NCBI GenBank assembly: GCA_016932895.1
Contig: JAFGCA010000207.1
Location: 1 to 13,277, forward strand
Length of the DNA: 13,277 nucleotides
From: Sedimentisphaerales bacterium
Lineage (GTDB): Bacteria; Planctomycetota; Phycisphaerae; Sedimentisphaerales; SG8-4
Reading direction: 5' to 3'
The notes beneath the pieces are model-generated. The model had not been told where the DNA came from. It was given only the letters and a program-made list of their open reading frames with translations, and ran no database searches. Shown piece after piece: positions 1 through 7,497 of this stretch; position 1 is the stretch's first letter; each line of letters starts with the position of its first letter. The translations under genes were made by a program, and so were the position numbers.

Positions 1-1482
1 ATCGCCTTCACCCTGCTGCCCCGCTTCCTCAAGGCGGGCATCTACACCATGCCCGAGTATCTGGAGTACCGCTACAACTCGGCGGCCCGGGCGCTGATGG
101 CGCTGACGACGGTGGTGATCTACGTGGCGGTCCTGCTGACCGCCGTGCTCTATTCCGGCGGGCTCACGCTGAACAAGATCTTCGATATGGACCTGACGCT
201 GGGCGTCTGGCTCATCGGCATCATCGCGGCGCTCTACACCACCTGGGGCGGACTTAAAGCGGTGGCCTGGGCCGATCTGTTCCAGGGCGGCGCGCTGATT
301 CTCGGGGGCGTCGCCACGTTCTTTCTCGGCCTGCACGCCTGTGGCGGCTGGGAGGCGTTTTCCACAACCAACGCCGACAAGCTCCACATGGTCCTGCCCG
401 CCGACCACGAAGGCCTGCCCTGGACCGGCGTCCTCTCCGGTATGGGGATTGTCATCATCTACTATTGCGGCCTGAACCAGTTCATCGTACAGCGCAATCT
501 GGCCGCCCGGACCCTGCGCGACGGACAACTGGGCGTGATCTTCGCCGGCGCCCTGTGGCTGCTGATCCCGTTCGCCATCGTCATGCCGGGCATCATGGCC
601 AACGACTTGTATCTGCCGGATCTTCGCGCCGCGGCCGACGAGGACAACCAGCCGAAACTGGAAAAGTTCGAGCAGCTCAAATCTGCTCCGGACGCAGAGC
701 AGCTCGTGGTTTTTGCGCCGGATGCGGAGTGGCAGGAACGACATCCGGCTCTGGCCACCGAGATAAAGCAATACAATGAGACGGTGGAACGGATTGCAAA
801 CGAAACCGGAAAGACACCTGCCCAGGAATTGCTTGCCGGACGGAAGCCCGATGTGGCGTTTCCCACGCTGATCAAGAAGCTGATTCCGCCCGGATTGCGC
901 GGCTTCATGTTTGCGGCCATCGCCGGGGCAGTCATCAGTTCGCTCGCTTCCATGCTCAACTCCGCTTCCACGATCTTCACGATGGACGTGTACCGTCGGA
1001 TGATCGACCGCAACGCTTCACAGAAACGGCTCTTGCTTCTGGGACGCGTCATGACGGGGGTCTTTGTGGTCATGGGCTGCCTCTTGGCGCCGCGATTGGC
1101 CAATCCGAAGTTCGAGGGCGTCTTCCAGTACATCCAGCAGTTCCAGGGGTACATCTGGCCCGGCGTGGTCGCGGCGTTTCTTTTCGGCATGGTCGTCCCC
1201 AAGGCACCGGGCATGGCGGGCGTGGCCGCACTGGTCTGCGGCCCGATCATCTATGGGCTCTTCCAGCGTTTCTCTCAAGAACTGCACTTCCTGATCCAGG
1301 TCGCTCTGGCCTTCGTCCTGGTCCTGGCGATCATGGGTCTGATCACCGTTCTCAAGCCGCTGGCCCAACCGAAGGTCCTGCCCGTCCGCGAAGGCGTTGA
1401 GGTGAAAACCGCGCCGGTCGTGAAGCTCGTAGGCGCCGCCGTCCTGGTCGCAGTCACGGTCTTCTACATCATCTTCTGGTAG
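1..1482 (+). CDS. Sodium/solute symporter, SSS (SLC5/SGLT-like) family, 5'-truncated
   Basis: Inner-membrane carrier that couples sodium entry to uptake of a sugar or other small solute. The frame is open from base 1, so the gene starts outside the window; 493 residues are visible, and by family length roughly the first 90 (early membrane segments) are missing. The internal ATG at 49 sits inside the conserved TMPEYLEYR motif and is not a start. Seen: many hydrophobic segments, the NQFIVQR motif, and the hallmark GLRGFMFAAIAGAVISSLAS followed by MLNSASTIFTMDVYRR. In characterised family members the sodium-site serines lie in this SSLASMLNS stretch. An unusually long charged segment of about 85 residues (nucleotides about 598-852) sits just before it. 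The match is closest to the SGLT/vSGLT branch, so a sugar is plausible, but the substrate cannot be read from the sequence. Confidence 0.93.
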   Translation: MAFTLLPRFLKAGIYTMPEYLEYRYNSAARALMALTTVVIYVAVLLTAVLYSGGLTLNKIFDMDLTLGVWLIGIIAALYTTWGGLKAVAWADLFQGGALILGGVATFFLGLHACGGWEAFSTTNADKLHMVLPADHEGLPWTGVLSGMGIVIIYYCGLNQFIVQRNLAARTLRDGQLGVIFAGALWLLIPFAIVMPGIMANDLYLPDLRAAADEDNQPKLEKFEQLKSAPDAEQLVVFAPDAEWQERHPALATEIKQYNETVERIANETGKTPAQELLAGRKPDVAFPTLIKKLIPPGLRGFMFAAIAGAVISSLASMLNSASTIFTMDVYRRMIDRNASQKRLLLLGRVMTGVFVVMGCLLAPRLANPKFEGVFQYIQQFQGYIWPGVVAAFLFGMVVPKAPGMAGVAALVCGPIIYGLFQRFSQELHFLIQVALAFVLVLAIMGLITVLKPLAQPKVLPVREGVEVKTAPVVKLVGAAVLVAVTVFYIIFW

Positions 1483-1486
1483 AAAT

Positions 1487-1509
1487 CGCGCAGCGTCACG
1501 CGCTACGCG
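1487..1509. terminator. Imperfect hairpin between convergent genes, possible bidirectional terminator
   Basis: The arms CGCG-C-AGCG (1487-1495) and CGCT-A-CGCG (1501-1509) pair with one C/A mismatch around a five-base loop. They lie between the symporter stop and the stop codon of the convergent SDR gene, which the right arm overlaps. No real T-run follows on either strand, only ATTT on the minus strand, so termination is a guess based on position. Confidence 0.22.
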
Positions 1510-2261
1510 CGCATGTAGAGTCCGCCGTTGACGGCGAGGTATTCGCCGGTGATGAAGCTTGCCGCCTCGCTGGCGAGGAAGAGAATGGCGCGGGCGACGT
1601 CCTCGGCGGTGCCGTTGCGGCCGAGCGGGGTTTGCGCAGCGACGTTCTTTCTGCGTTCGGCGTCGCTGAAGCGCTGATGGAAGCGGGTCTCGATGAAGCC
1701 GGGCAGGACGCTGTTGACGCGGATGCCGTACGGCGCGAATTCCATCGCCATGGCGATAGTCTCGGTGGCCACGGCCGCCTTGGCGGCGGCGTAGATGCCC
1801 GAGCCCCGACCGCCGCCGGTGTGGCCCCCCACCGAACCGATGTTGACGATGTTACCCTTGCTGTTCTTTAGATGAGGCAAAGCCGCCTGCGTGGCCAGGA
1901 AGATGCTGCGGCAGTTCGTGGCGTACACGTCTTCGTGATAGTCCAGCGAGGCGGTCTCGAAAGGCTGGCGGTCGATGAGCGAGCCGGCGTTGTTCACGAG
2001 GATGTCGAGGCCGCCGGCCCGCGCGACGAAGTCCTCGATCATGCGATTCACCTGTTCCTTGTCGCGCACGTCGGCGCCGAGCAGGACGCCGTCGCTATGG
2101 GCCTTGACCTGCTCCAGCGTCTTTTCGCCGCCTTCCTTCGTGGCGAAATAGTGCACGCCGACGAAGCAACCCTGTTGGGCGAACATCACCGCGGCCGCGG
2201 CGCCTATCCCGCTGCTGGAGCCGGTGACCAGGACCTTTTTGCCTTTGAGGTCTTCGACCAT
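1503..2261 (-). CDS. Short-chain dehydrogenase/reductase (FabG-like SDR)
   Basis: Cytoplasmic NAD(P)H-dependent oxidoreductase of the classical SDR family, 252 residues, the usual length. Seen: the cofactor motif TGSSSGIG (residues 13-20), NNAG (90-93), catalytic Ser143 in NIGSVGG, the YAAAK pair Tyr157/Lys161, the PG motif in VLPGFIETRF, and a C-terminal FITGEYLAVNGG stretch typical of 3-oxoacyl-ACP reductase-like SDRs. An in-frame start 54 bases upstream exists, but the ATG at 2261 is preceded by AGGGGA and begins the conserved fold directly, so I chose it. It is the third gene of a unit with trxA and trxB, 25 bases after the trxB stop. The substrate cannot be inferred; FabG-like names for such proteins are often wrong, and a sugar or polyol dehydrogenase is equally possible. 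Confidence 0.92.
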   Translation of the reverse strand: MVEDLKGKKVLVTGSSSGIGAAAAVMFAQQGCFVGVHYFATKEGGEKTLEQVKAHSDGVLLGADVRDKEQVNRMIEDFVARAGGLDILVNNAGSLIDRQPFETASLDYHEDVYATNCRSIFLATQAALPHLKNSKGNIVNIGSVGGHTGGGRGSGIYAAAKAAVATETIAMAMEFAPYGIRVNSVLPGFIETRFHQRFSDAERRKNVAAQTPLGRNGTAEDVARAILFLASEAASFITGEYLAVNGGLYMRA

Positions 2262-2286
2262 CGTCTTTCCCCTGCGCGGTGTCGGC

Positions 2287-3285
2287 CTACCAGCCGCCGG
2301 GCTGGAGCATGTCACTGACGGCGCTGCCCCACCATTGCGGATCGCGGAAGTGGTTCTTGAGCATCATGGCGGCGTTGACGCCGTCGGCTACGGCGGTCAC
2401 GAGTTGCATGGCCGCCCCGATTCGGCAATCGCCCGCCACGAACACGCCCGGCATGCTCGTGCGCAGATACGCACAGTCGCACTTGATGAAGCCCTGTTCG
2501 GTGAGCTCGACCGAGCCTTTGAGGAAACCGGTGTTGGGCACCATGCCGACGAAGATGAAGACGCCGTCGCAGGGGTAATCCTCTTCCGCGCTGGTCTTGA
2601 CGTTCTTGAGCGTGCACGACTGGACCTTGCCCTCGCCGCCGATGGCGGTGGCGACCGTGCTGTACTTGAGCACGAGGTTGGAGCCGGGCTCGTTGGCCTT
2701 GGCCACCAGCTCCTCGACGAGGATCTTCGAGGCGCGGAACTCGTCGCGCCGGTGGATCATCGTGACCTTATCGGCGTACTTGCACAGGTGCAGCGTTTCT
2801 TCGACGGCGGTATTGCCGCCGCCGACGGCGACGACCTGCCTCTCGCGGAAGAAAGGAGCGTCGCACGTGCCGCAGTAGCTCACGCCCGCGCCGGCGTTGC
2901 GAAACTCCTCTTCGCCCGGGATGCCCAGCTTGCGATAGTCGCTGCCCGGGGCCAGGATGACCGCGCGAGCGATATACCGGTCGTCGTTGCAGAGGACCGC
3001 GACGTTTCCGTCGGGCAGCTTTTCGAGGCCGGTGACCTCGGCGCCGGTCTTGATTTCGGCGCCGAAGGTCTCGACTTGCTTCTGCATGTTCTCGATGAGT
3101 CCGGGCCCATCGATGCGCTCGAAGCCGGGATAGTTCTCGATCCGGTCGGTGTTGTTGATCTGACCGCCGGGCATGAACTTCTCCAGGATCAGCGTCCGGA
3201 GCCGATCGCGCGCCGTGTAGACGGCCGCGCCCAAACCGGCCGGACCGGCGCCGACGATGATAACGTCATAAATCGTGTCGCTCAT
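2287..3285 (-). CDS. trxB: Thioredoxin-disulfide reductase (NADPH)
   Basis: Cytoplasmic flavoenzyme that passes electrons from NADPH through FAD and a redox disulfide to thioredoxin. It has 332 residues, normal for the low-molecular-weight bacterial type. Seen: the FAD motif GAGPAG (12-17), the active-site CGTC (Cys138, Cys141), the NADPH motif GGGNTA (155-160), HRRDEFR (178-184), whose arginines contact the NADPH phosphate in the family, and the second FAD motif VFVAGD (281-286). The open frame runs further upstream into trxA, but the ATG at 3285 starts the protein right before the FAD fold and has AAGGA ten bases upstream. It follows trxA by 20 bases, so its partner is encoded next door. 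Slightly odd: after AGDCRIG the family's usual RQVVTA reads MQLVTA, losing an arginine near the flavin. Confidence 0.95.
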   Translation of the reverse strand: MSDTIYDVIIVGAGPAGLGAAVYTARDRLRTLILEKFMPGGQINNTDRIENYPGFERIDGPGLIENMQKQVETFGAEIKTGAEVTGLEKLPDGNVAVLCNDDRYIARAVILAPGSDYRKLGIPGEEEFRNAGAGVSYCGTCDAPFFRERQVVAVGGGNTAVEETLHLCKYADKVTMIHRRDEFRASKILVEELVAKANEPGSNLVLKYSTVATAIGGEGKVQSCTLKNVKTSAEEDYPCDGVFIFVGMVPNTGFLKGSVELTEQGFIKCDCAYLRTSMPGVFVAGDCRIGAAMQLVTAVADGVNAAMMLKNHFRDPQWWGSAVSDMLQPGGW

Positions 3286-3305
3286 GGGAAAAGGGTCCTT
3301 CGCAC

Positions 3306-3644
3306 TTAGCCCGCGTGGGCATCGATCTTGCCCTTCAGGTCGGCCTCGAACGTCGGCGTTACGCCGGTGATCTGCTCGACGACCTGGCCGTCCTTGAACA
3401 GAAACATCGTGGGGATGCTCATGATGCCGTGCTGGCTGGCCACCTGGCGCTGCTCGTCCACGTTCATCTTGCACACCTTGAGCTTGCCTTCGTATTCGCC
3501 GGCGATTCTGTCCAGCACCGGGCCGGCCATCTTGCACGGGCCGCACCACGGCGCCCAGAAATCAACCAGCACCGGAACATCCGACGCCAGAACCACGTCG
3601 GCGAAATCGGCATCCGTCACGTCAATCGTCTTACCTTCTGCCAT
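3306..3644 (-). CDS. trxA: Thioredoxin
   Basis: Small cytoplasmic dithiol protein that reduces disulfides in ribonucleotide reductase, peroxiredoxins and other targets, and is itself recycled by TrxB. It has 112 residues, normal for the family. Seen: [10 protein letters not shown] with the CGPC active site (Cys34, Cys37), the buried Asp in LVDFW, and the cis-proline loop SIPT (Pro78). The ATG at 3644 has a strong GAGGAG ribosome-binding site about eight bases upstream. It is first in the trxA-trxB-SDR unit, with a sigma70-like promoter about 50 bases upstream. Confidence 0.96.
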   Translation of the reverse strand: MAEGKTIDVTDADFADVVLASDVPVLVDFWAPWCGPCKMAGPVLDRIAGEYEGKLKVCKMNVDEQRQVASQHGIMSIPTMFLFKDGQVVEQITGVTPTFEADLKGKIDAHAG

Positions 3645-3696
3645 TCTTTTCTCCTCGAAGATAAAGGTCTCATACTAATATACAACCCTGCGTGCG

Positions 3697-3725
3697 ATAC
3701 TATGGGCCCGGACTCAACCTGTCAA
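3697..3725 (-). promoter_or_regulatory. Sigma70-type promoter for trxA-trxB-SDR
   Basis: On the minus strand a perfect -35 box TTGACA (3720-3725) is followed by a 17-base spacer and a -10 box TAGTAT (3697-3702, four of six consensus bases). Transcription would start near 3690, giving a leader of about 45 bases that includes the trxA ribosome-binding site. Spacing, orientation and position all fit. An AT-rich TATATT at about 3677-3682 has no partner -35 and is less likely. Confidence 0.7.
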
Positions 3726-3784
3726 TCAGGTTTCACCCCCATTTCCGGCACTCCTTGTCGCCCGCCCATGCAAGTCCTATTCGC

Positions 3785-3850
3785 AGGGTGGGTCCTCAAC
3801 CACGCGTGAAGACAGCGTGGACATGAACCCGTGGGTCAAGGCCCCACCCT
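3785..3850 (-). terminator. Nested inverted repeat after the GH106 gene, possible terminator or RNA-end structure
   Basis: The outer arms AGGGTGGG (3785-3792) and CCCACCCT (3843-3850) pair perfectly over 8 bases. Inside them, CCACGC (3800-3805) and GCGTGG (3815-3820) form a second hairpin with a 9-base loop, and ACCCGTGGGT is a small palindrome. Read on the minus strand it begins 12 bases after the glycoside hydrolase stop and ends before the trxA promoter, where a terminator belongs. There is no T-run, so it is not a standard intrinsic terminator. Confidence 0.35.
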
Positions 3851-3861
3851 TTGGAATGGCA

Positions 3862-6660
3862 TCATTTCGGCCGGTGGAATCTCACGGGGCCGAGCAGTCC
3901 GGCCGGCAAGGACTCCTTGCCTCGGGTCCATCGGGCCGCGGTCGCATTGTCCGGGAGCGATTGAGCGTAGTTGAAAACGGTGGTCGTTACGATGATTTCG
4001 AGAACGTTGCGTCCGGGCCGTACTGCTTCTGCGGCGTCGTAGACGTGCCGGCCCCACCAGCGAACGCCCAGAGACCGGCCGTTGAGAGTCACTTCGGACA
4101 CATCGCAGACCTTGCCTAAATCGAGCAGCGTGTGCCCGGCATCGGGAAGATCGAACTCGGTGCGGTAGACGATGGTCCCCGCAAACGTTCGCAGCGGCCC
4201 GGCCTGCGTCTGCGCCAGATCGACGAGTGTGTTGAAAGTCCGCTCGAATTCCGTCTTCAGAATCCCGTGCTTGAAGGTCACGCTCCATGGCGCGCTTAGC
4301 GTGACGTAATCGCGCCGGTCCATCTGCGTTTCCGGGCGGCCCGCCTCGGTTGACGAGCCGGGCTCGAACACCAGCAAGAGGGATGCGAGCGGCTCCAGGG
4401 TCACCGAGAACGCATCGCCTTTGCCCTTGCGGGCGAAGACCGACCGCGCGCCCGTCTCGGGGTCCCAGCGCCACGCCGTTTTGTTCGGCGCGTCGAACGC
4501 CGCCTCGAACGCCAGCGGCTCGTCGCGGTGCAGGTTGGCCAGGAAAAAGACGTCACGATCTCCCTGCTTGTGATGGACCTGGTAAAGCCGTTCGTGCGGC
4601 GTGTCGATCCGCACCGAACGCGGCACGTCGAGCTTTGCCAGGACGCCCCCGGCCCAACCGAGCAGGTCGTCTGGCTTGGGTTCGGATACCTGCACCACGC
4701 GCTGGGCGCTCGCTTGGCGCGCCTCGCGCATCGCCCGGACGACCCGTTCGTCGTCGGCTTTGGCGTCTATCAGGCCGGCGGAGCGGCGAGGGGGCTCGCC
4801 CACAAAGGCGACCTTGCCGCCGGCCTGCGCGTACCGGCGGATCGCCTCGGCGGTCGCCGGCTCGAGCGTCTCGACGCCGGCAACGATCAGCGCGTCATAG
4901 GCCATCGGGCCGAAGCGCAGTTTTCCGCCTGCGAACGTCGCCTTTTCCAGGACGGTACGATTCACGTAGTCGGCCGAGCAGCCGTTCTGGTGGATCGCCT
5001 GCCACATGAGGTGCAGGTAGCGCGGCGTATAAACAAACGGCGAGCGGTCGAGCCCGCTCCGGCTCCAGACATCGGCGGTGGGCCCCAGAATCGCGACCTG
5101 CACGTGTGGCTTGCTCTGTTGCAGCACCCAGGACAGGCGCCCGCAGTAGTCGGCCCACTTGCGAAAGTGCGGCCACCAGGGATTCTGCTCGTTGAAGTAG
5201 GTGCCGTAGCGGACCCAGCCCGGGAAGCCCGCCTCGGGCGGGGAATAGTTGAACCCATGCAGGACGAAATGGTTGACCCCCGTGATGATGCTCAGGTCCG
5301 TCGCCTGCTTGACGTACTCGAGCGTGGCGCGAAAGACGCCCTGCGTGTTGGTCATCGCCTCGCAGCCGACGAGCGGCCGGTCGGCCAGGTGCGCGCCGGA
5401 GGCGGCGTACTTGTTCCACACCGCGTAGCGAATGCCGTCCAGCGGGTCCCAATTGTTGAACAGCCAGGTGTCGCCCTCCGGAATGTCGGGCGCCATGTAG
5501 CCGTCGAGCATGCCCATCAGCCAGGGATGGCCGTAGGCCTGGTAGCGGCTCAGCGTGCCCGCCTCGTGACACCAATGGTGGAAAGGCCACAGGAAGCGCT
5601 CGTGAAACAGCTCGACCAAGGTCTTGCTGAAGTCGTAGCGGGCGCGTCGCACGGAATCGGCCAACGCGCCGTCGTCCTTCGGATCGTCCTTGTCGAGGAT
5701 GAACGGCAGGTAGGGCGCCAGCGCGTAGCGGCGGCGCTTCTCGAACTCGGCGGGCAGATCCCCCGTCCAGTTGGCGCCCGAGAGCTCGATGCTGTCGCAG
5801 AACATCGCGCGCAGGCTGTCGCCCAGCTTGCCGCCCAGGGCCGGACCCAGCTCGTCGGACATGCGGCCGAGATACGTCTCGACGGCGTCGCGGTTGTAGT
5901 GATCCAGCACGGGGCCGTCGGCGCCGGGCCCGCCCCACATTACGGCCCGGAAACTCTGCTGCCACGTCCCGATGTACAGCGTGTGTTTGCCCGCCGGAAC
6001 GTCGAACGCCACGCTGCCGTCGGAGCGGATCTTCTCCATCATGTCCACACCCTCGCCCACGCCGCGCGCATCGTCGGGGACCAGCCACAGGAACAGCAAC
6101 TGCGGCGCCGGCCTGTCTTCCACCTTGTACGGTGTCTTCGGCGGCTTGAGCAGTTCTGCGACCTCGCTGCGAAACGTGCCCGGGCCTCGAAGCGGTTTCT
6201 TGCCCAGGGTGATGCCCTGGATCGTCTGCCCGGGCGCGAGGAACTTGCCTCCGAAGGGCCAGCCCGTTCCCACGATGAGATCGGCGATCATGCCGCGCTG
6301 CCGCGCCCCGTCGGCGGCGACTCGAACCATCGCGTTCCATTCGTCGCTGAGCCAGACCAGCGGCTTCGCGGCGCCGGGGCTTGCCTCCGGCGGCATGGCG
6401 ATCGGGTTGATCTCGATCCCGCCGACACCGGCGGCCTGCATGACGTCCAGCTCGCGCAGGATCTCCTCTTCGGTGACGCAGCTTCCGTTCCACCACCAGC
6501 GCACGAAGGGCCGGGCCCGGGCCGGCGGATTCCGGAACCCGTCGTACAACTCGTCCGGCGCGGCCCCGGAGACGGTGCCCAGCGACAGAAGGCAGAGCAG
6601 AATCGATCCGATATGTCGCGACATCGACATCTGAAGGAAGTGCTTCTTCGATAGGCGCAT
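3862..6660 (-). CDS. Secreted glycoside hydrolase, GH106-like (alpha-L-rhamnosidase family)
   Basis: Predicted exported enzyme removing terminal sugars, by family alpha-L-rhamnose, from plant or algal polysaccharides. It has 932 residues. The N-terminus looks like a signal peptide: basic residues, then the hydrophobic stretch IGSILLCLLSLGTVSGA. The mature protein opens with the GH106 signature pattern FRNPP...RPFVRWWWNGSCVTEEEI...ELDVMQAAGVGGIEI, and a long catalytic region follows. The last ~110 residues form a beta-rich, galactose-binding-like module (VTLNGRSLGVRWWG, then PGRNVLEIIV). I kept the ATG at 6660 because GGTGAG lies just upstream; the ATGs at residues 11 and 13 would give a shorter signal peptide but lack a ribosome-binding site. 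The HAD gene ends 42 bases upstream on the same strand. Family assignment rests on motifs; the sugar specificity is inferred. Confidence 0.85.
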   Translation of the reverse strand: MRLSKKHFLQMSMSRHIGSILLCLLSLGTVSGAAPDELYDGFRNPPARARPFVRWWWNGSCVTEEEILRELDVMQAAGVGGIEINPIAMPPEASPGAAKPLVWLSDEWNAMVRVAADGARQRGMIADLIVGTGWPFGGKFLAPGQTIQGITLGKKPLRGPGTFRSEVAELLKPPKTPYKVEDRPAPQLLFLWLVPDDARGVGEGVDMMEKIRSDGSVAFDVPAGKHTLYIGTWQQSFRAVMWGGPGADGPVLDHYNRDAVETYLGRMSDELGPALGGKLGDSLRAMFCDSIELSGANWTGDLPAEFEKRRRYALAPYLPFILDKDDPKDDGALADSVRRARYDFSKTLVELFHERFLWPFHHWCHEAGTLSRYQAYGHPWLMGMLDGYMAPDIPEGDTWLFNNWDPLDGIRYAVWNKYAASGAHLADRPLVGCEAMTNTQGVFRATLEYVKQATDLSIITGVNHFVLHGFNYSPPEAGFPGWVRYGTYFNEQNPWWPHFRKWADYCGRLSWVLQQSKPHVQVAILGPTADVWSRSGLDRSPFVYTPRYLHLMWQAIHQNGCSADYVNRTVLEKATFAGGKLRFGPMAYDALIVAGVETLEPATAEAIRRYAQAGGKVAFVGEPPRRSAGLIDAKADDERVVRAMREARQASAQRVVQVSEPKPDDLLGWAGGVLAKLDVPRSVRIDTPHERLYQVHHKQGDRDVFFLANLHRDEPLAFEAAFDAPNKTAWRWDPETGARSVFARKGKGDAFSVTLEPLASLLLVFEPGSSTEAGRPETQMDRRDYVTLSAPWSVTFKHGILKTEFERTFNTLVDLAQTQAGPLRTFAGTIVYRTEFDLPDAGHTLLDLGKVCDVSEVTLNGRSLGVRWWGRHVYDAAEAVRPGRNVLEIIVTTTVFNYAQSLPDNATAARWTRGKESLPAGLLGPVRFHRPK

Positions 6661-6702
6661 GTTCTCACCGTTTCCTACTTGTCAGAAAAGGAAAATGCCG
6701 GA

Positions 6703-7467
6703 TCAGACCCGGGTGGGCTGTGCGGCGGCGTTGATCTCGGCGATCAGGCCGGGAAGCTCGGAGAGGCTGCGGATCCTGCGGGCTCCCGGCGGCGTTTGCT
6801 TTCCGGCGTTGGTATAAGCGTCTTTCAGGACGGCGACCATGCCGCTCCGCAACGCCGGCTCGATATCCTTATCGATGCGGTCCCCGACGAACATGACGTT
6901 CTCCAGGGCCGCCCCGATCCGCTCGGCGGCGATGCGAAAGATCTCCAGATGGGGCTTGCGAAACGCAAATTCGTAGGAGTACAGCCGCACCGGGAAAAAC
7001 TCCAGGATGCCGGCCCGGCTCATATGCCTTTCCAGCGATTCGCGGTTGACGAACGTGTTGGACACGATGCCGAGCTTGAGTCCGAGCTGTTTGAGCGAGT
7101 CCAGGGTTTCTCTCACATTGTGCTCGACGTCGGCGAGCTTGCTCAACGGCTCGTACCAGGCCCATGCGAACTGTTCCCACTGCCGGGGGGAGAGCTGGAT
7201 TCCCTGGCCGCGTCCGATCTTTTGGAGGAAGCCCAGCGAGTCGAAGTCGCGTCCGGCCAGGTCGGACCGCAACTGGCGCAGGCGCAACCGTACGAGATTG
7301 CGCACCGCGTACCAGGCAAAACTGCCGACCGGCTGGCCGTGCGTCTTCAAAAAGTGGTACGAAGTCCGGGCGCCCTGAAGAAAGACGCCCGTGGTGCTGA
7401 TCCTGCCGAAATTCAGCAGCGTATCGCCCAGGTCGAAAAGCACTGCTTTGATTTCCTGATGGGCCAT
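6703..7467 (-). CDS. HAD-superfamily hydrolase
   Basis: Probable cytoplasmic phosphatase or dehalogenase-type hydrolase with a HAD Rossmann core and a helical cap, 254 residues. Seen: motif I FDLGDTLL (nucleophile Asp12), motif II SNTF (Ser136), motif III RKPHLEIF (Lys171) and motif IV VGDRIDKDI (Asp196, Asp201). The residues between motif I and motif II (about 20-120) form the cap. Motif I has Gly at the position two after the nucleophile, where most HAD phosphatases carry a second Asp as acid/base; such DxG variants are known in the superfamily, but activity is less certain. The ATG at 7467 has CAGGAG a few bases upstream. It starts 30 bases after the acyltransferase stop, which carries tandem TAG codons, and precedes the glycoside hydrolase. 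The substrate is unknown. Confidence 0.86.
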   Translation of the reverse strand: MAHQEIKAVLFDLGDTLLNFGRISTTGVFLQGARTSYHFLKTHGQPVGSFAWYAVRNLVRLRLRQLRSDLAGRDFDSLGFLQKIGRGQGIQLSPRQWEQFAWAWYEPLSKLADVEHNVRETLDSLKQLGLKLGIVSNTFVNRESLERHMSRAGILEFFPVRLYSYEFAFRKPHLEIFRIAAERIGAALENVMFVGDRIDKDIEPALRSGMVAVLKDAYTNAGKQTPPGARRIRSLSELPGLIAEINAAAQPTRV

Positions 7468-7497
7468 CCTGGCTCTCCTGAGGCCGAAGGGTCCCTA

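Noticed and set aside
3286..3549. N-terminal extension of trxB overlapping trxA
   Set aside because: The extra residues are trxA read in another frame; family length and the FAD motif place the start at 3285.
4528..6654. A 708-codon open frame on the + strand, antisense to the glycoside hydrolase
   Set aside because: Composition is skewed and no motif is visible, while the opposite strand has a signal peptide and family motifs.
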